Source of the DNA: Paenibacillus sp. JJ-223
GTDB taxonomy: Bacteria; Bacillota; Bacilli; Paenibacillales; Paenibacillaceae
Direction: 5' to 3'
Length of the DNA: 64,000 nucleotides
NCBI RefSeq assembly: GCF_927798175.1
Contig: NZ_CAKMMP010000007.1
Location: forward strand, 62,001-126,000
A model generated the notes under the pieces. That model worked only from the letters and a program-made list of their open reading frames with translations, ran no database searches and was not told where the DNA came from. The translations under genes were made by a program, and so were the position numbers. Positions 32,276-41,329 of this stretch are shown piece by piece; position 1 is the stretch's first letter, and each line of letters begins with the position of its first letter.

Positions 32276-34729
32276 CTATTTGCGCAGCTCCGCGCCGAAC
32301 TGTTCTTCCAGGCGCGAAACGACGCGGGAATGAACCTCGGTAATTTCCTCATCGGTCAGCGTGCGCTCGCGATGACGGTACACGAGAGCCATTGCTACGC
32401 TCTTCTTGTCGTCTCCCAATTTGCTTCCGGTGAACACGTCGAATACCTGTACGGTTTGCATCAATTCCCCAGCTGCTTCACGAATGGCATGGAGCATGGC
32501 TCCCGCTTCGACGTCTTTGCCGACAACGACCGCAATATCCCGTTCAACCGCAGGGAAACGCGGAAGCTCGCGGTAACGGATATCCGCATCCGCATCGCTG
32601 TAAATCGCTTCAAGACCGATCTCTGCCAAATACACATCATTAAGATCATACTGCAATTGCAGTTCCGGATGCAATTGGCCCATCGTTCCGATCAGCTTAT
32701 CCTCGCCGCCATGCAGATCGCTCAAATATACGGATGCGGAACGTCCCGGATGGTATCCTTCCGGCTGGTTGGCCACGAAACGAATACGGCTCTCCAGACC
32801 CAGATAAGCAAACAGTTCCTCCAAAGCCCCCTTCAAATCGAAGAAATCGACTTTTTCCGCACCGGCATTCCATTGTTGAGGAGCACGATGGCCCGTAAGC
32901 AGCATGCTCAAAACCGGAATTTCATGCGGTTGTTTGGTCAACTGCTCCTCTTCCGTGAAGAACACGCTGCCCACTTCGAATACCGCCAGGGAGTCCTGTT
33001 TCCGATTCATGTTATACACCGCGGCATCCAGCATTTGCGGAAGTACGCTTGTACGGAGCACGCTGCGGTCTTCGCTCATCGGCATGGCCAATTTTACCGT
33101 TTTGCTGCCTGCCGTCAGGGACGGGAACAAGGATGCCTTATCCGGATGTACGAAGGAGTAGCTGATCATTTCCTGCCAGCCGCTGTTTGCAAGCAAACCG
33201 CGGATCGTGCGGCGCATTGCTTGAGCGCGCGTGTATGCCCCAGGCGTCGTAGGCCCTTCGATCGGCGTAGTCGGAATGTTGTCGTACCCGTACAGGCGTG
33301 CTACTTCTTCGAACAAGTCCACATCCAGTGTGATATCCCCTCTGCGCGTCGGAACTTCCACGTCCAGGATGCCTTGTTCGGCATCGCCGCAGGCGAAGTG
33401 CAGACGGGCGAAGATCGTTTTAACCTCAAGCAGCGACAGATCTGTTCCAAGATAACGGTTGAGTTTGTCCAGCGACAATTTCACGACACGTTTCTCTGCG
33501 GATTCCGTTCCTGCCTGAACGATCCCCTGATGAACTTCGCCGCCCGCATAACGTTGGATCAATTCCGCAGCCCGATTCAATGCAGCAATGACTGCTCCAG
33601 GATCCACTTCCTTCTCAAAACGCAGGCTCGCTTCGGAACGCAGCCCCAGTTGGCGCGACGTTTTTCGTACAGTTCCGCCATCGAACTTGGCGGATTCAAG
33701 CAACAGATTGACAGTGCCTTCCGCAACCTCGGAATTCTCGCCGCCCATGACCCCGGCGATCGCCACAGGTTTCACGCCATCCGTAATCAAGAGCATATGC
33801 GGCTCCAGTTTGCGCTCTTGGCCATCCAGCGTCACGATGGTTTCGCCTTCCTGCGCCATACGCACATCAATGTGCCCTTTTTCCAATTTATCCGCATCAA
33901 ATGCGTGCAGCGGCTGACCGTATTCCAGCATGACATAGTTGGTTACGTCGACGACGTTGTTGATCGGGCGAATGCCCGCTGCCATCAGGCGATTTTGCAT
34001 CCAGAGGGGGGACGCTCCCAATTTGATGCCCGTAACATAACGAGCTGCATAGTGAGCACACTGCTCCGCAGCCGAAATTTGCACCGAAATGTGGTTTGCC
34101 GCCGCATCCGAAATCTCCACCAGATGCTGCTGCGGATCAGGCAGCTTCACGTCGCGTCCCAGGATGGCACCGACTTCGTAAGCCGCACCCAGCATGCTGA
34201 GGCAATCCGAACGGTTCGGCGTCAGGTCCAGTTCCAGGACATGATCGTCCAGACCGAGAACCTGGGCAATCGGCGTTCCGATTTCGGTATTTTCAGGCAG
34301 CACCAGAATGCCTTCCTGTTGTTCCTTCGGCAACAATTTGTCGTTCATACCCAATTCTTTCGCCGAACAGATCATGCCCATGGATACAACGCCGCGCAGC
34401 TTGGCTTTTTTGATGTCCAGCCCGCCAGGCAATTTGGCACCCACAAGGGCAACCGCGATTTTTTGGCCTGCATCCACGTTTTTCGCGCCGCAGACGATCT
34501 GCAAATCCTCTTCCTGACCAGCATCCACGATGCAAACGTTCAGTTTGTCGGCATCCGGATGTTTTTCCTTGCTTTTCACATAACCTACAACAACCTTGTT
34601 CACGCCTTGGTTGCGGTTCTCCACCACGTCAATCTCGATGCCGGAACGGGTGATTTTCTCCGCCAGCTCCTGTGGCGCCACGCCTTCCAGGGAAATATAA
34701 TCAGACAGCCAATCCGTCGATACTCGCAT
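32276..34729 (-). CDS. pheT: Phenylalanyl-tRNA synthetase beta subunit
   Basis: Beta subunit of the alpha2-beta2 PheRS. 817 residues, normal. Visible domains: N-terminal EMAP-like tRNA-binding domain (about 40-150, VVGYVKSKEKHPDADKLNVC), the B3/B4 editing region (LESAKFDGGTVRKTSRQLGLRSEAS), B5 (RRGDITLDVDLFEEVARLYGY), the synthetase-like domain and a C-terminal anticodon-binding FDX-ACB (LPRFPAVERDIAVVV). The ATG follows AAGGAAG. The pheS-pheT order and 98-base spacing indicate an operon behind the T-box. Nothing in the sequence suggests loss of editing. Confidence 0.96.
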   Translation of the reverse strand: MRVSTDWLSDYISLEGVAPQELAEKITRSGIEIDVVENRNQGVNKVVVGYVKSKEKHPDADKLNVCIVDAGQEEDLQIVCGAKNVDAGQKIAVALVGAKLPGGLDIKKAKLRGVVSMGMICSAKELGMNDKLLPKEQQEGILVLPENTEIGTPIAQVLGLDDHVLELDLTPNRSDCLSMLGAAYEVGAILGRDVKLPDPQQHLVEISDAAANHISVQISAAEQCAHYAARYVTGIKLGASPLWMQNRLMAAGIRPINNVVDVTNYVMLEYGQPLHAFDADKLEKGHIDVRMAQEGETIVTLDGQERKLEPHMLLITDGVKPVAIAGVMGGENSEVAEGTVNLLLESAKFDGGTVRKTSRQLGLRSEASLRFEKEVDPGAVIAALNRAAELIQRYAGGEVHQGIVQAGTESAEKRVVKLSLDKLNRYLGTDLSLLEVKTIFARLHFACGDAEQGILDVEVPTRRGDITLDVDLFEEVARLYGYDNIPTTPIEGPTTPGAYTRAQAMRRTIRGLLANSGWQEMISYSFVHPDKASLFPSLTAGSKTVKLAMPMSEDRSVLRTSVLPQMLDAAVYNMNRKQDSLAVFEVGSVFFTEEEQLTKQPHEIPVLSMLLTGHRAPQQWNAGAEKVDFFDLKGALEELFAYLGLESRIRFVANQPEGYHPGRSASVYLSDLHGGEDKLIGTMGQLHPELQLQYDLNDVYLAEIGLEAIYSDADADIRYRELPRFPAVERDIAVVVGKDVEAGAMLHAIREAAGELMQTVQVFDVFTGSKLGDDKKSVAMALVYRHRERTLTDEEITEVHSRVVSRLEEQFGAELRK

Positions 34730-34827
34730 GCACGTTCACTTCCTTAATCTATATTTAATGTTTCGATCCTGGGCGCGATCATGCCAAATCATGCTGACAC
34801 GCGCAGAAGAATGTATGGTTCTATCGC

Positions 34828-35862
34828 TTACAACCGCCCGAACTGCTTAAGGAATGCCAGGTCGCTGTTGTAGAAATGACGAATATCGTCGATGCCGTAC
34901 TTCAGAATGGCAATACGCTCAACGCCCATGCCGAAGGCAAAGCCGCTGTATTTTTCCGGGTCGTAACCGCCCATTTCAAGCACTTTAGGATGAACCATGC
35001 CGCAACCGAGAATTTCAAGCCAGCCTGTTTGTTTACACATCCGGCAGCCGCTGCCTCCGCATTGCACGCAAGTGACATCCACTTCAGCGCTTGGCTCGGT
35101 GAACGGGAAGAAGCTTGGACGAAGGCGAATCTCCGTATGAGGCCCGAACATTTCGCGTACGAATTGCAGCAATGTGCCTTTCAGGTCGCTCATGCGAATG
35201 TTTTCGCCGATCACGATGCCTTCAATCTGGTTGAACTGGAACGAGTGCGTTGCATCGTCATCATCGCGACGGTACACTTTGCCTGGGCAGATGACCTTCA
35301 GCGGCACTTCACCCTGCATCGCTTGCATGGAGCGAACCTGAACCGGAGAAGTATGGGTACGCATCAGCAGTTCTTCAGTGACATAGAACGAATCCTGCAT
35401 GTCGCGGGCCGGGTGGTTTTTAGGCAGATTCAATGCCTCGAAGTTGAAATAATCGGTTTCGACTTCCGGACCTTCCGCTACACGGTAACCCATACCGATG
35501 AAAATATCTTCGATTTCCTGCACCACTTTGGTTAGCGGGTGCAATCCGCCTTGGCGCCCACGGCGGCCAGGCAATGTAACGTCGATCGTTTCGGATTGGA
35601 GACGTTTTGCGGTCTCTTCTTTCGTGAACTGCTCCTGTTTGCTCTCGATCACGGCTTCGATGGCGCCGCGAACGTCGTTGGCCACTTGGCCGATGACCGG
35701 GCGTTCCTCCGCGCTCAGCGCGCCCATACCGCGCAAAATCTCGGTCAACGCGCCCTTTTTACCCAAATACTTTACGCGCAGATCACCAAGCGTCTGCGGA
35801 TCGTTAACACTGGACAATTGATCCAGCGCTTCGATCTTTAATGCCTCCAAACGTTCTTTCAT
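34828..35862 (-). CDS. pheS: Phenylalanyl-tRNA synthetase alpha subunit
   Basis: Catalytic subunit of PheRS, 344 residues. N-terminal coiled coil (about 1-85), then class II catalytic motifs: [48 protein letters not shown], and [18 protein letters not shown] Cys4-like segment [17 protein letters not shown] is typical of many Firmicute PheS proteins. The start ATG follows GAGGGGGC. Expression should be controlled by the T-box leader upstream, by phenylalanyl-tRNA charging. Confidence 0.97.
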   Translation of the reverse strand: MKERLEALKIEALDQLSSVNDPQTLGDLRVKYLGKKGALTEILRGMGALSAEERPVIGQVANDVRGAIEAVIESKQEQFTKEETAKRLQSETIDVTLPGRRGRQGGLHPLTKVVQEIEDIFIGMGYRVAEGPEVETDYFNFEALNLPKNHPARDMQDSFYVTEELLMRTHTSPVQVRSMQAMQGEVPLKVICPGKVYRRDDDDATHSFQFNQIEGIVIGENIRMSDLKGTLLQFVREMFGPHTEIRLRPSFFPFTEPSAEVDVTCVQCGGSGCRMCKQTGWLEILGCGMVHPKVLEMGGYDPEKYSGFAFGMGVERIAILKYGIDDIRHFYNSDLAFLKQFGRL

Positions 35863-35892
35863 GTGAACAGCCCCCTCATGTGGTTTTATTGC

Positions 35893-36175
35893 AACAAAAA
35901 AGGCCTTTTCTCCCCATAAAGGGACGAAAAGACCGTGGTACCACCCTTGTTAGACATCCGGTTCTGCCACGCCGCTTACCGCGCAGCCCGTATGTCTCAC
36001 TCTAAACGGAATAACGACCGTTAGCCGTTTGCCCCTACTGATGGCAGCAATGAACGCAGCCATGTTCAAGGAACCGCTCCGGAGTGAATTTCGACAGCCC
36101 TTTTCTACAGAAACGCTCTCAATCCGTGGCGCTTCCTCCCTGTCCAGAGGCACTGCTTACTTATCTCCATCATCA
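35893..36175 (-). promoter_or_regulatory. T-box leader (Phe specifier UUC) for pheST
   Basis: Minus-strand leader: stem I opens with GGAG (36164-36168) and closes CTCC just after the specifier, TTC at 36088-36086, followed by A. The T-box sequence AGGGTGGTACCACG lies at 35947-35934, and the terminator (GGTCTTTTCGTCCC/GGGGAGAAAAGGCC, then TTTTTTG) at 35932-35894. TTC codes Phe, matching the genes. Uncharged tRNA-Phe should favour the antiterminator. Confidence 0.95.
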
Positions 36176-36222
36176 CGTTTGCATAAGTTGGTTTAGGTTA
36201 ACTCAAGCGTTGAATGTTCATA

Positions 36223-36251
36223 ATTATAAGCAAAAGTTAGCCCTTTTGCAA
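36223..36251 (-). promoter_or_regulatory. Promoter of pheST
   Basis: TTGCAA, 17 bases, TATAAT on the minus strand. The -35 box overlaps the last codons of the ABC-F gene. Confidence 0.7.
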
Positions 36252-38114
36252 CTGTTTGAGCCGGAATTGAATTTCCCGAATCTCGGCTGTCTCCGCCGCA
36301 CGCCCGGCCTCCTGTTCCGGATCGGCAACCGTTCCCTTTCCAGGATGAAGGGACGGCGACAGCAGCTCGGATAACCGCAGTTCAAGTCGCAGTCTTTCGT
36401 CGTCGGCATCCCGGATGGTCAACGCGCTATCCCGCAGCTTCAACGATTCCTCCCATTCCTCCACGCTCCCTTCAAATCGGCGTACCTTGCCTCCCGGCTC
36501 CAGATCAAGCAGTCGATTGGCAAGCGCCTTCGTCAACATTCGGTCATGGGAGACAAGAACCAACGCGCCGGAAGCCCGTTTCAGCACATCCTCCATGACT
36601 TCCTGCGTATCGATGTCCAAATAATTGGTCGGTTCATCCAGAACGAGCAGATTGGCCCCGCCAAAGTACAACCGCAGGAACGCCGCCCGGCATTTCTCTC
36701 CCATACTCAGATCTCCGATTCGCTTGAACACATCATCCCGCGAGAACAGGAAACATCCCAGAAGCGTGCGCGCTGCGCTTTGCGTCATGGACGGCAGGGT
36801 CAGCAGACTGTCCAGCAGCGTAACATCCTCGGGCAATCCTTCCAGCTCCTGCGAAAAATAACCGATCTTCAATTGCGGATGGCGCGCTACATGGCCCTGC
36901 ACCGGATCCAGTTCGCCGATCAGCAGTTTGAGCAGTGTTGTTTTACCCGTACCATTTGGCCCGCGCACGGCCAACCGGTCGCCGCGTTCCACGGCAAACC
37001 GTAAATCGCTGAACAGCGGCTGCCCGCCCGGATAGGCAAAATAGACCCCTTCCATCGCAAGCAATTGCCGGGCGTGAAGCGTATTCACTTGCAATTCCAT
37101 GTTCAGCTTGGGCGCCTCGCGCGGCTTTTCCACCCGATCTCGTTCCAAACGATCCAACTGTTTCTGCTTGGCATGGTAACGGGATATGTTTTTGTTGGCT
37201 TTCGCTTTGTAAAAGCTTTGGGTAATCTTCACCTCAACATCGGTTGCCGAGTTGTGCGCCTTATGGAACCACTGCTGATAATTGCGGATCGCCTCCTGCA
37301 ATGCCTTTCGCTCCAGTTCCTGGTTGCGATAAAGCGTTTCTTGCTTGCGCAGCTCCTGCTCCTTGTACGTTTTGTAATCCGAATATCCGCCTTTATATTT
37401 CGTAAGTTCTTTATTCGTAAACTCAACGACACTCGTGGCGACCTGATCGATGAACGTCCGGTCATGCGATACAAACAGCAGCGTCCCTTCATAGGAAACC
37501 AGCCATTCTTCCAGCCAGCGCATGCTCTCCTCATCCAGATGGTTCGTCGGTTCGTCCAGGATGAGGAACCGGGGACGGCTGACCAGCAGGCCGGCTAGAC
37601 GCGCTTTTGTTTTTTGCCCGCCGCTCAGGGAATCATATGTCCGATTCCAGTGTTCCTGAGTCAACCCCAACTTGCCCAATGTTTTTTCCACGTCGGTCTC
37701 CCACATGTACCCGTTCAACCGCTCGTAATGCTCCAACGCCGCAGCATAGTCGGCAAGCAGCTGCTCATTATCTCCTTCCCCGCTGCTCATGCGTTGTTCC
37801 AAACGTTCCAGCTTACATTTCACTTCATGAAGCGCCCCGCTTTCCTGCCGCACCGCATCCAGTACAAGCGTCCCGGGAGCAATGCTGGAGCGCTGCCTCA
37901 TATAACTCCATTCCCGCTGGGGAAGGTGCCGTTCAATACGCCCCCCGCCGTCTTCTTCACCAAGAATCATCCGCAGCAGCGTCGTTTTGCCGCATCCATT
38001 TCGGCCTAGAATCGCCAGCCGTTCTCCTTCATTGATTTCCAGGTTCAACCCTGAAAACAACTCCATCCCGTTCCAATCCTTCGATACTTCATGCAGGCGT
38101 ACCAATGTCGTCAT
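36237..38114 (-). CDS. ABC-F family ATPase, ribosome-protection type
   Basis: A 625-residue ABC-F protein with two ATP-binding domains and no membrane part: Walker A GRNGCGKTT and GPNGTGKTT; signatures LSGGQK and LSMGEK; Walker B LILDEPTNHLDE and LVLDEPTNYLDI. The linker between domains (about 250-330) is long and basic, the P-site loop region that defines function. ABC-F proteins act on the ribosome: some protect it from antibiotics, others are translation factors. Sequence alone does not decide. An attenuator-like leader precedes the gene, a feature of drug-inducible ABC-F genes. The C-terminus has a charged extension. Confidence 0.88.
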   Translation of the reverse strand: MTTLVRLHEVSKDWNGMELFSGLNLEINEGERLAILGRNGCGKTTLLRMILGEEDGGGRIERHLPQREWSYMRQRSSIAPGTLVLDAVRQESGALHEVKCKLERLEQRMSSGEGDNEQLLADYAAALEHYERLNGYMWETDVEKTLGKLGLTQEHWNRTYDSLSGGQKTKARLAGLLVSRPRFLILDEPTNHLDEESMRWLEEWLVSYEGTLLFVSHDRTFIDQVATSVVEFTNKELTKYKGGYSDYKTYKEQELRKQETLYRNQELERKALQEAIRNYQQWFHKAHNSATDVEVKITQSFYKAKANKNISRYHAKQKQLDRLERDRVEKPREAPKLNMELQVNTLHARQLLAMEGVYFAYPGGQPLFSDLRFAVERGDRLAVRGPNGTGKTTLLKLLIGELDPVQGHVARHPQLKIGYFSQELEGLPEDVTLLDSLLTLPSMTQSAARTLLGCFLFSRDDVFKRIGDLSMGEKCRAAFLRLYFGGANLLVLDEPTNYLDIDTQEVMEDVLKRASGALVLVSHDRMLTKALANRLLDLEPGGKVRRFEGSVEEWEESLKLRDSALTIRDADDERLRLELRLSELLSPSLHPGKGTVADPEQEAGRAAETAEIREIQFRLKQLQKG

Positions 38115-38325
38115 GAGCTCTCATCCTTCCTGAATTCGAATTAAAAAGCAAAAAAACCACCGGCAGCAGCCGGCGGTCTGGCAATTCGAAAATACATGAA
38201 ATCTCAAACGGACATATGGATACGCCAAGACATGAACAGAGCAACCCTAAAAACAGGGTGCTGCGTACAAACATGCATATGCACACTGTACTCCCATATC
38301 TGATCCCAAATGCCGAATTGGACAC
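38089..38325 (-). CDS. Possible leader ORF overlapping the ABC-F start
   Basis: A 78-codon frame starting at GTG (38325) behind TGAGGGATTC reads through the attenuator hairpin and ends inside the first codons of the ABC-F gene. It is Cys- and Leu-rich (CICMFVRSTLFLGLLCSCLG). A second, upstream frame (38335-38400, 21 codons, MKSNLMNCTVLLTQSAAAAE...) ends ten bases before it. Either may be a regulatory leader peptide; neither has family support. Confidence 0.3.
   Translation of the reverse strand: MSNSAFGIRYGSTVCICMFVRSTLFLGLLCSCLGVSICPFEISCIFELPDRRLLPVVFLLFNSNSGRMRAHDDIGTPA
38149..38178 (-). terminator. Attenuator terminator upstream of the ABC-F gene
   Basis: CCGCCGGC-tgct-GCCGGTGG with one G-U pair, then seven T, 35 bases before the ABC-F start. 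A terminator inside the leader is the mark of attenuation. Confidence 0.7.
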
Positions 38326-38461
38326 ACGAATCCCTCATTGCTCAGCCGCTGCGGCTGACTGCGTCAATAACACTGTGCAGTTCATAAGGTTCGATTTCAT
38401 GTGTCTTACTTCATGGGACGTATGGTTACCTCTCATTCATGCGTAGTATCGTTACTCCGCC

Positions 38462-38489
38462 ATTGTATCAGAAACTCCTCCAAAAGCAA
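38462..38489 (-). promoter_or_regulatory. Possible promoter of the ABC-F leader
   Basis: TTGCTT, 16 bases, TACAAT on the minus strand, giving a leader of about 340 bases. Confidence 0.4.
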
Positions 38490-38542
38490 AGCCCATTCCC
38501 GCGAAGCTCCTTAACCCCTTCCCCTCCATCTCGTGAAACCAC

Positions 38543-38568
38543 GAAAAAACCCTTGCTGTCGCAAGGGC
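38543..38568 (-). terminator. Terminator of the tRNA pair
   Basis: CCCTTGC-gaca-GCAAGGG followed by TTTTTTC on the minus strand. Confidence 0.8.
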
Positions 38569-38589
38569 TGGAGTGCTGCCTCATCATAA

Positions 38590-38660
38590 AGCGGGTGATG
38601 GGAATCGAACCCACGCTACCAGCTTGGAAGGCTGGAGTTCTACCATTGAACTACACCCGC
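38590..38660 (-). tRNA. tRNA-Gly (anticodon TCC)
   Basis: On the minus strand, acceptor stem GCGGGTG/CACCCGC, anticodon stem CCAGC/GCTGG with loop CTTCCAA, and T-arm GTGGGTTCGATTCCCAT. 71 bases, no encoded CCA. Ten bases separate it from the tRNA-Pro gene. Confidence 0.97.
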
Positions 38661-38670
38661 ATGAAAAAGA

Positions 38671-38744
38671 TCGGGACGACACGATTTGAACATGCGACCC
38701 CCTGGTCCCAAACCAGGTGCTCTACCAAGCTGAGCTACGTCCCG
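38671..38744 (-). tRNA. tRNA-Pro (anticodon TGG)
   Basis: On the minus strand, acceptor CGGGACG/CGTCCCG, anticodon stem CCTGG/CCAGG with loop TTTGGGA, and D-arm GTAGCTCAGCTTGGTAGAGC. The 3' CCA is not encoded. Cotranscribed with tRNA-Gly. Confidence 0.97.
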
Positions 38745-38876
38745 ACAACGCGCTTAACATCGTTTTTACATAATTCAATATATCATGTCCACCTTTCCCG
38801 TGCAACGGTTTTTAGCTCGATGAATGGTCGATCATGCCAAAATGGGCAGAAGCGTCATCACGCCGCTGCCCCATGC

Positions 38877-40994
38877 TTATCCTGCCGCATCGCGCAAAAA
38901 CAAATGTTCGAAATCGGCAGCCTCGATCGGCTTGCTGAAAAAATAACCCTGTGCTTCATGGCAATGCTGGTCACGCAAAAAGGACAGCTGCTCCTCATTT
39001 TCCACGCCCTCCGCCGTCACTTTCAACTGCAGGTGATGGGCCATGGAAGTAATGGTCGATACAATTGCCGCATTGTTGCGATCCACCATCACCTCGTTGA
39101 CGAAAGAACGGTCGATTTTGAGCCGGTCAATTGGCAGATCCTTTAGATAGTGCAAGGAGCTATAGCCCGTTCCAAAGTCATCGATGCTGATGTGAACACC
39201 GATCTCTTTAATATTGCGCAGTTGTTCAAAAGCACGGTCTTTATCAAACGTCATGCTTTCCGTGATCTCCAATTCCAGCCATGCCGGATCAAGTCCCGTT
39301 TCCTCCAAAATGCTGCGGATATTGTCCAACAGATGTGAGTGCCTGAATTGCCTCATGGACAAATTCACCGATACGCATAGCTTGCGATAACCGGCCTCCT
39401 GCCAGAGCTTGTTCTGTTTGCACGCCTCCCTGAGCACCCATTCTCCAAGGGGAACGATCAACCCGCTCTCTTCGGCCAATGGAATAAAATCCGCTGGCGA
39501 TACCGAGCCTCTCTCCGGATGCTGCCATCGTACCAATGCCTCCATGCCTACGATCAGGCCGCTCGCCAAATTAACCTGAGGTTGATACACCAGATAAAAT
39601 TGCCCCCGATCAAGTGCCTTGCGCAGATCATTCTCGAGCTGCATCCGTTCCAGCGCTTTCATCTGCATCGAATGGGCATAGCGGTTCAGCTCTATGCCCT
39701 GCTCCTTCGCATAATGCAGCGCGGTATCCGCATTTTGAATAATCTCTTCGGGCGAATCGCCGTCATGAGGGTACAGGGCGAGTCCTGCGCCAAGCGTCAA
39801 ATGGTATTCGTTTCCGTCCACTTGAACAGGTTTCTCGAACAATTGCATGACCGTTCTCGCCCGCCTTAATGCCGTTTCGGCTTCCGGAAATCCGGTTATG
39901 GTCACGACAAACTCATCTCGCCCCAACCCGAATACTTCTTCGTCGGGGAGAGCCGAGTTTTTCAGCAATTGCCCTACTTGGCGCAAAACGTCATTGGCCG
40001 CCTTCTGCCCAAGCGAATCGTTAATGTTTTTGAAACGATTAATATTCAAGACCAAAACCCCGACAAGCTGCTCTTTCTCCACCGCTTCGTCCATCATGCT
40101 TCTCAGACGCTGCGTCAGGCGACGCCTGTTCGGCAGCCCGGTTACATCGTCATGATGAGCGATATAATTCATCTTGGCTTCGGCGACCTGCTGTTTGAGA
40201 AATGGCGTATCCACAACGGACACATAAAGTCCTTTTTGAATCAGAAAGTAACCGAGGCAATTGCTGACCAGACCAAACCACAAGTTCAGATCATCAAAAC
40301 GTACTGCAGCAACGTAATAACATTCCGCATAGAAAAAAAACATGACCCCGCACAAAAGGGAGGCTAGTTCAGCTTCTTTATTTTGTTTCCATTTAACGAA
40401 CAAAATAATGGCCGCAACGCCGTACAGCAATCCAATCGCAAAATGGATTTGCATAAACGTTGGGCTAAGGACGCTGCCTTGCATCAGCTTAGGGAACCCG
40501 TTCCACTCCTGAATGCCCAACGTATACAAAACGACAAAAGTCACCAACGTTCCGCCAAAAAGCAAAATTTTGCGCGGAGACGCAACTTCCTTGTCTCCCA
40601 TCGCATAAATCAGTAGCAAACCCAATGCGCATAACAGCGATCCCCATGTCATCATTCTGAGCGAAAATTCCGATTCCAGCATCGCTCCGTTCGGAATTCC
40701 CTCTGCAAACGACACAATGTGAACAAGTTCAAACAGTCCGATCAGCAAAAACAATGTCGTTAACGAAATTCGGCGTAAGGTCAGCTTCTGGGTCTGGAAC
40801 AGCCAGCTCTGATTATATATGCCGATACACGCCGCAGCTGCTGCAAACCCTCCCAATAACATAAGAACCGGGTATGCCGATACGATCAGATCAGAGCTTT
40901 CGGAGGAACGAAACCATTGAGCTGCGATGAAACATATCAGACCGCCAATGGCGACCCAGCCTACCATTCTCTGATCCTGTAGATTAGCCTTCAT
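38877..40994 (-). CDS. Membrane-bound GGDEF/EAL cyclic-di-GMP protein
   Basis: A 705-residue signalling protein. Residues 1-250 hold seven or eight hydrophobic segments, then a GGDEF domain (HHDDVTGLPNRRRLTQRL) whose active site reads GRDEF instead of GGDEF, so diguanylate cyclase activity is probably lost. The EAL domain is complete: MEALVRW, LEITES, SIDDFGTGYSSL, LKIDRSF, AEGVEN, AQGYFFSKPI, so it should hydrolyse cyclic-di-GMP. A Spo0A-box-like TTGTCGAAT lies 117 bases upstream. Confidence 0.9.
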   Translation of the reverse strand: MKANLQDQRMVGWVAIGGLICFIAAQWFRSSESSDLIVSAYPVLMLLGGFAAAAACIGIYNQSWLFQTQKLTLRRISLTTLFLLIGLFELVHIVSFAEGIPNGAMLESEFSLRMMTWGSLLCALGLLLIYAMGDKEVASPRKILLFGGTLVTFVVLYTLGIQEWNGFPKLMQGSVLSPTFMQIHFAIGLLYGVAAIILFVKWKQNKEAELASLLCGVMFFFYAECYYVAAVRFDDLNLWFGLVSNCLGYFLIQKGLYVSVVDTPFLKQQVAEAKMNYIAHHDDVTGLPNRRRLTQRLRSMMDEAVEKEQLVGVLVLNINRFKNINDSLGQKAANDVLRQVGQLLKNSALPDEEVFGLGRDEFVVTITGFPEAETALRRARTVMQLFEKPVQVDGNEYHLTLGAGLALYPHDGDSPEEIIQNADTALHYAKEQGIELNRYAHSMQMKALERMQLENDLRKALDRGQFYLVYQPQVNLASGLIVGMEALVRWQHPERGSVSPADFIPLAEESGLIVPLGEWVLREACKQNKLWQEAGYRKLCVSVNLSMRQFRHSHLLDNIRSILEETGLDPAWLELEITESMTFDKDRAFEQLRNIKEIGVHISIDDFGTGYSSLHYLKDLPIDRLKIDRSFVNEVMVDRNNAAIVSTITSMAHHLQLKVTAEGVENEEQLSFLRDQHCHEAQGYFFSKPIEAADFEHLFLRDAAG

Positions 40995-41110
40995 GCCTTG
41001 TTTTGTCCTTCCCTGGATTACCTATCCTGAAATAAGCTGAACCCTAACACTCGTCGGAATCTCCGTTAGTGAGATCATCGCGGAAAGAATGACCGTAATT
41101 TTCTACATCA

Positions 41111-41117
41111 TTCGACA
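41111..41117 (-). promoter_or_regulatory. Possible Spo0A box
   Basis: TGTCGAA on the minus strand upstream of the GGDEF/EAL gene; a single seven-base match, likely by chance unless supported by binding data. Confidence 0.2.
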
Positions 41118-41264
41118 ATTTCTCTTCTGCTAACGTTCAATTCCCATGTTTAACATGCTATCTGGTACATAATAACATTTTATTTTGCGGACGTGAACTA
41201 AAAAAAATGAGCCTATAGGAACAATTATTCATATAAATATTAAAAACCAAGGAAATAAGAACTA
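41118..41264. other. AT-rich gap
   Basis: Between the GGDEF/EAL gene and the aldolase gene (337 bases in all) I see only A/T-rich sequence and the terminator of the aldolase gene; no gene. Confidence 0.5.
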
Positions 41265-41301
41265 AAAAAAACACGAACCCCCTGAGGAAGTTCGTGTTTT
41301 C
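41265..41301 (-). terminator. Terminator after the aldolase gene
   Basis: AACACGAACTTCC/GGGTTCGTGTT followed by a run of eight T on the minus strand. Confidence 0.85.
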
Positions 41302-41329
41302 AAATTCTACAACAGCAAATGGACCTATT

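Noticed and set aside
32330-34747. Plus-strand open frame of about 805 codons
   Set aside because: Antisense of pheT. No ribosome site or domain, and pheT is unmistakable.
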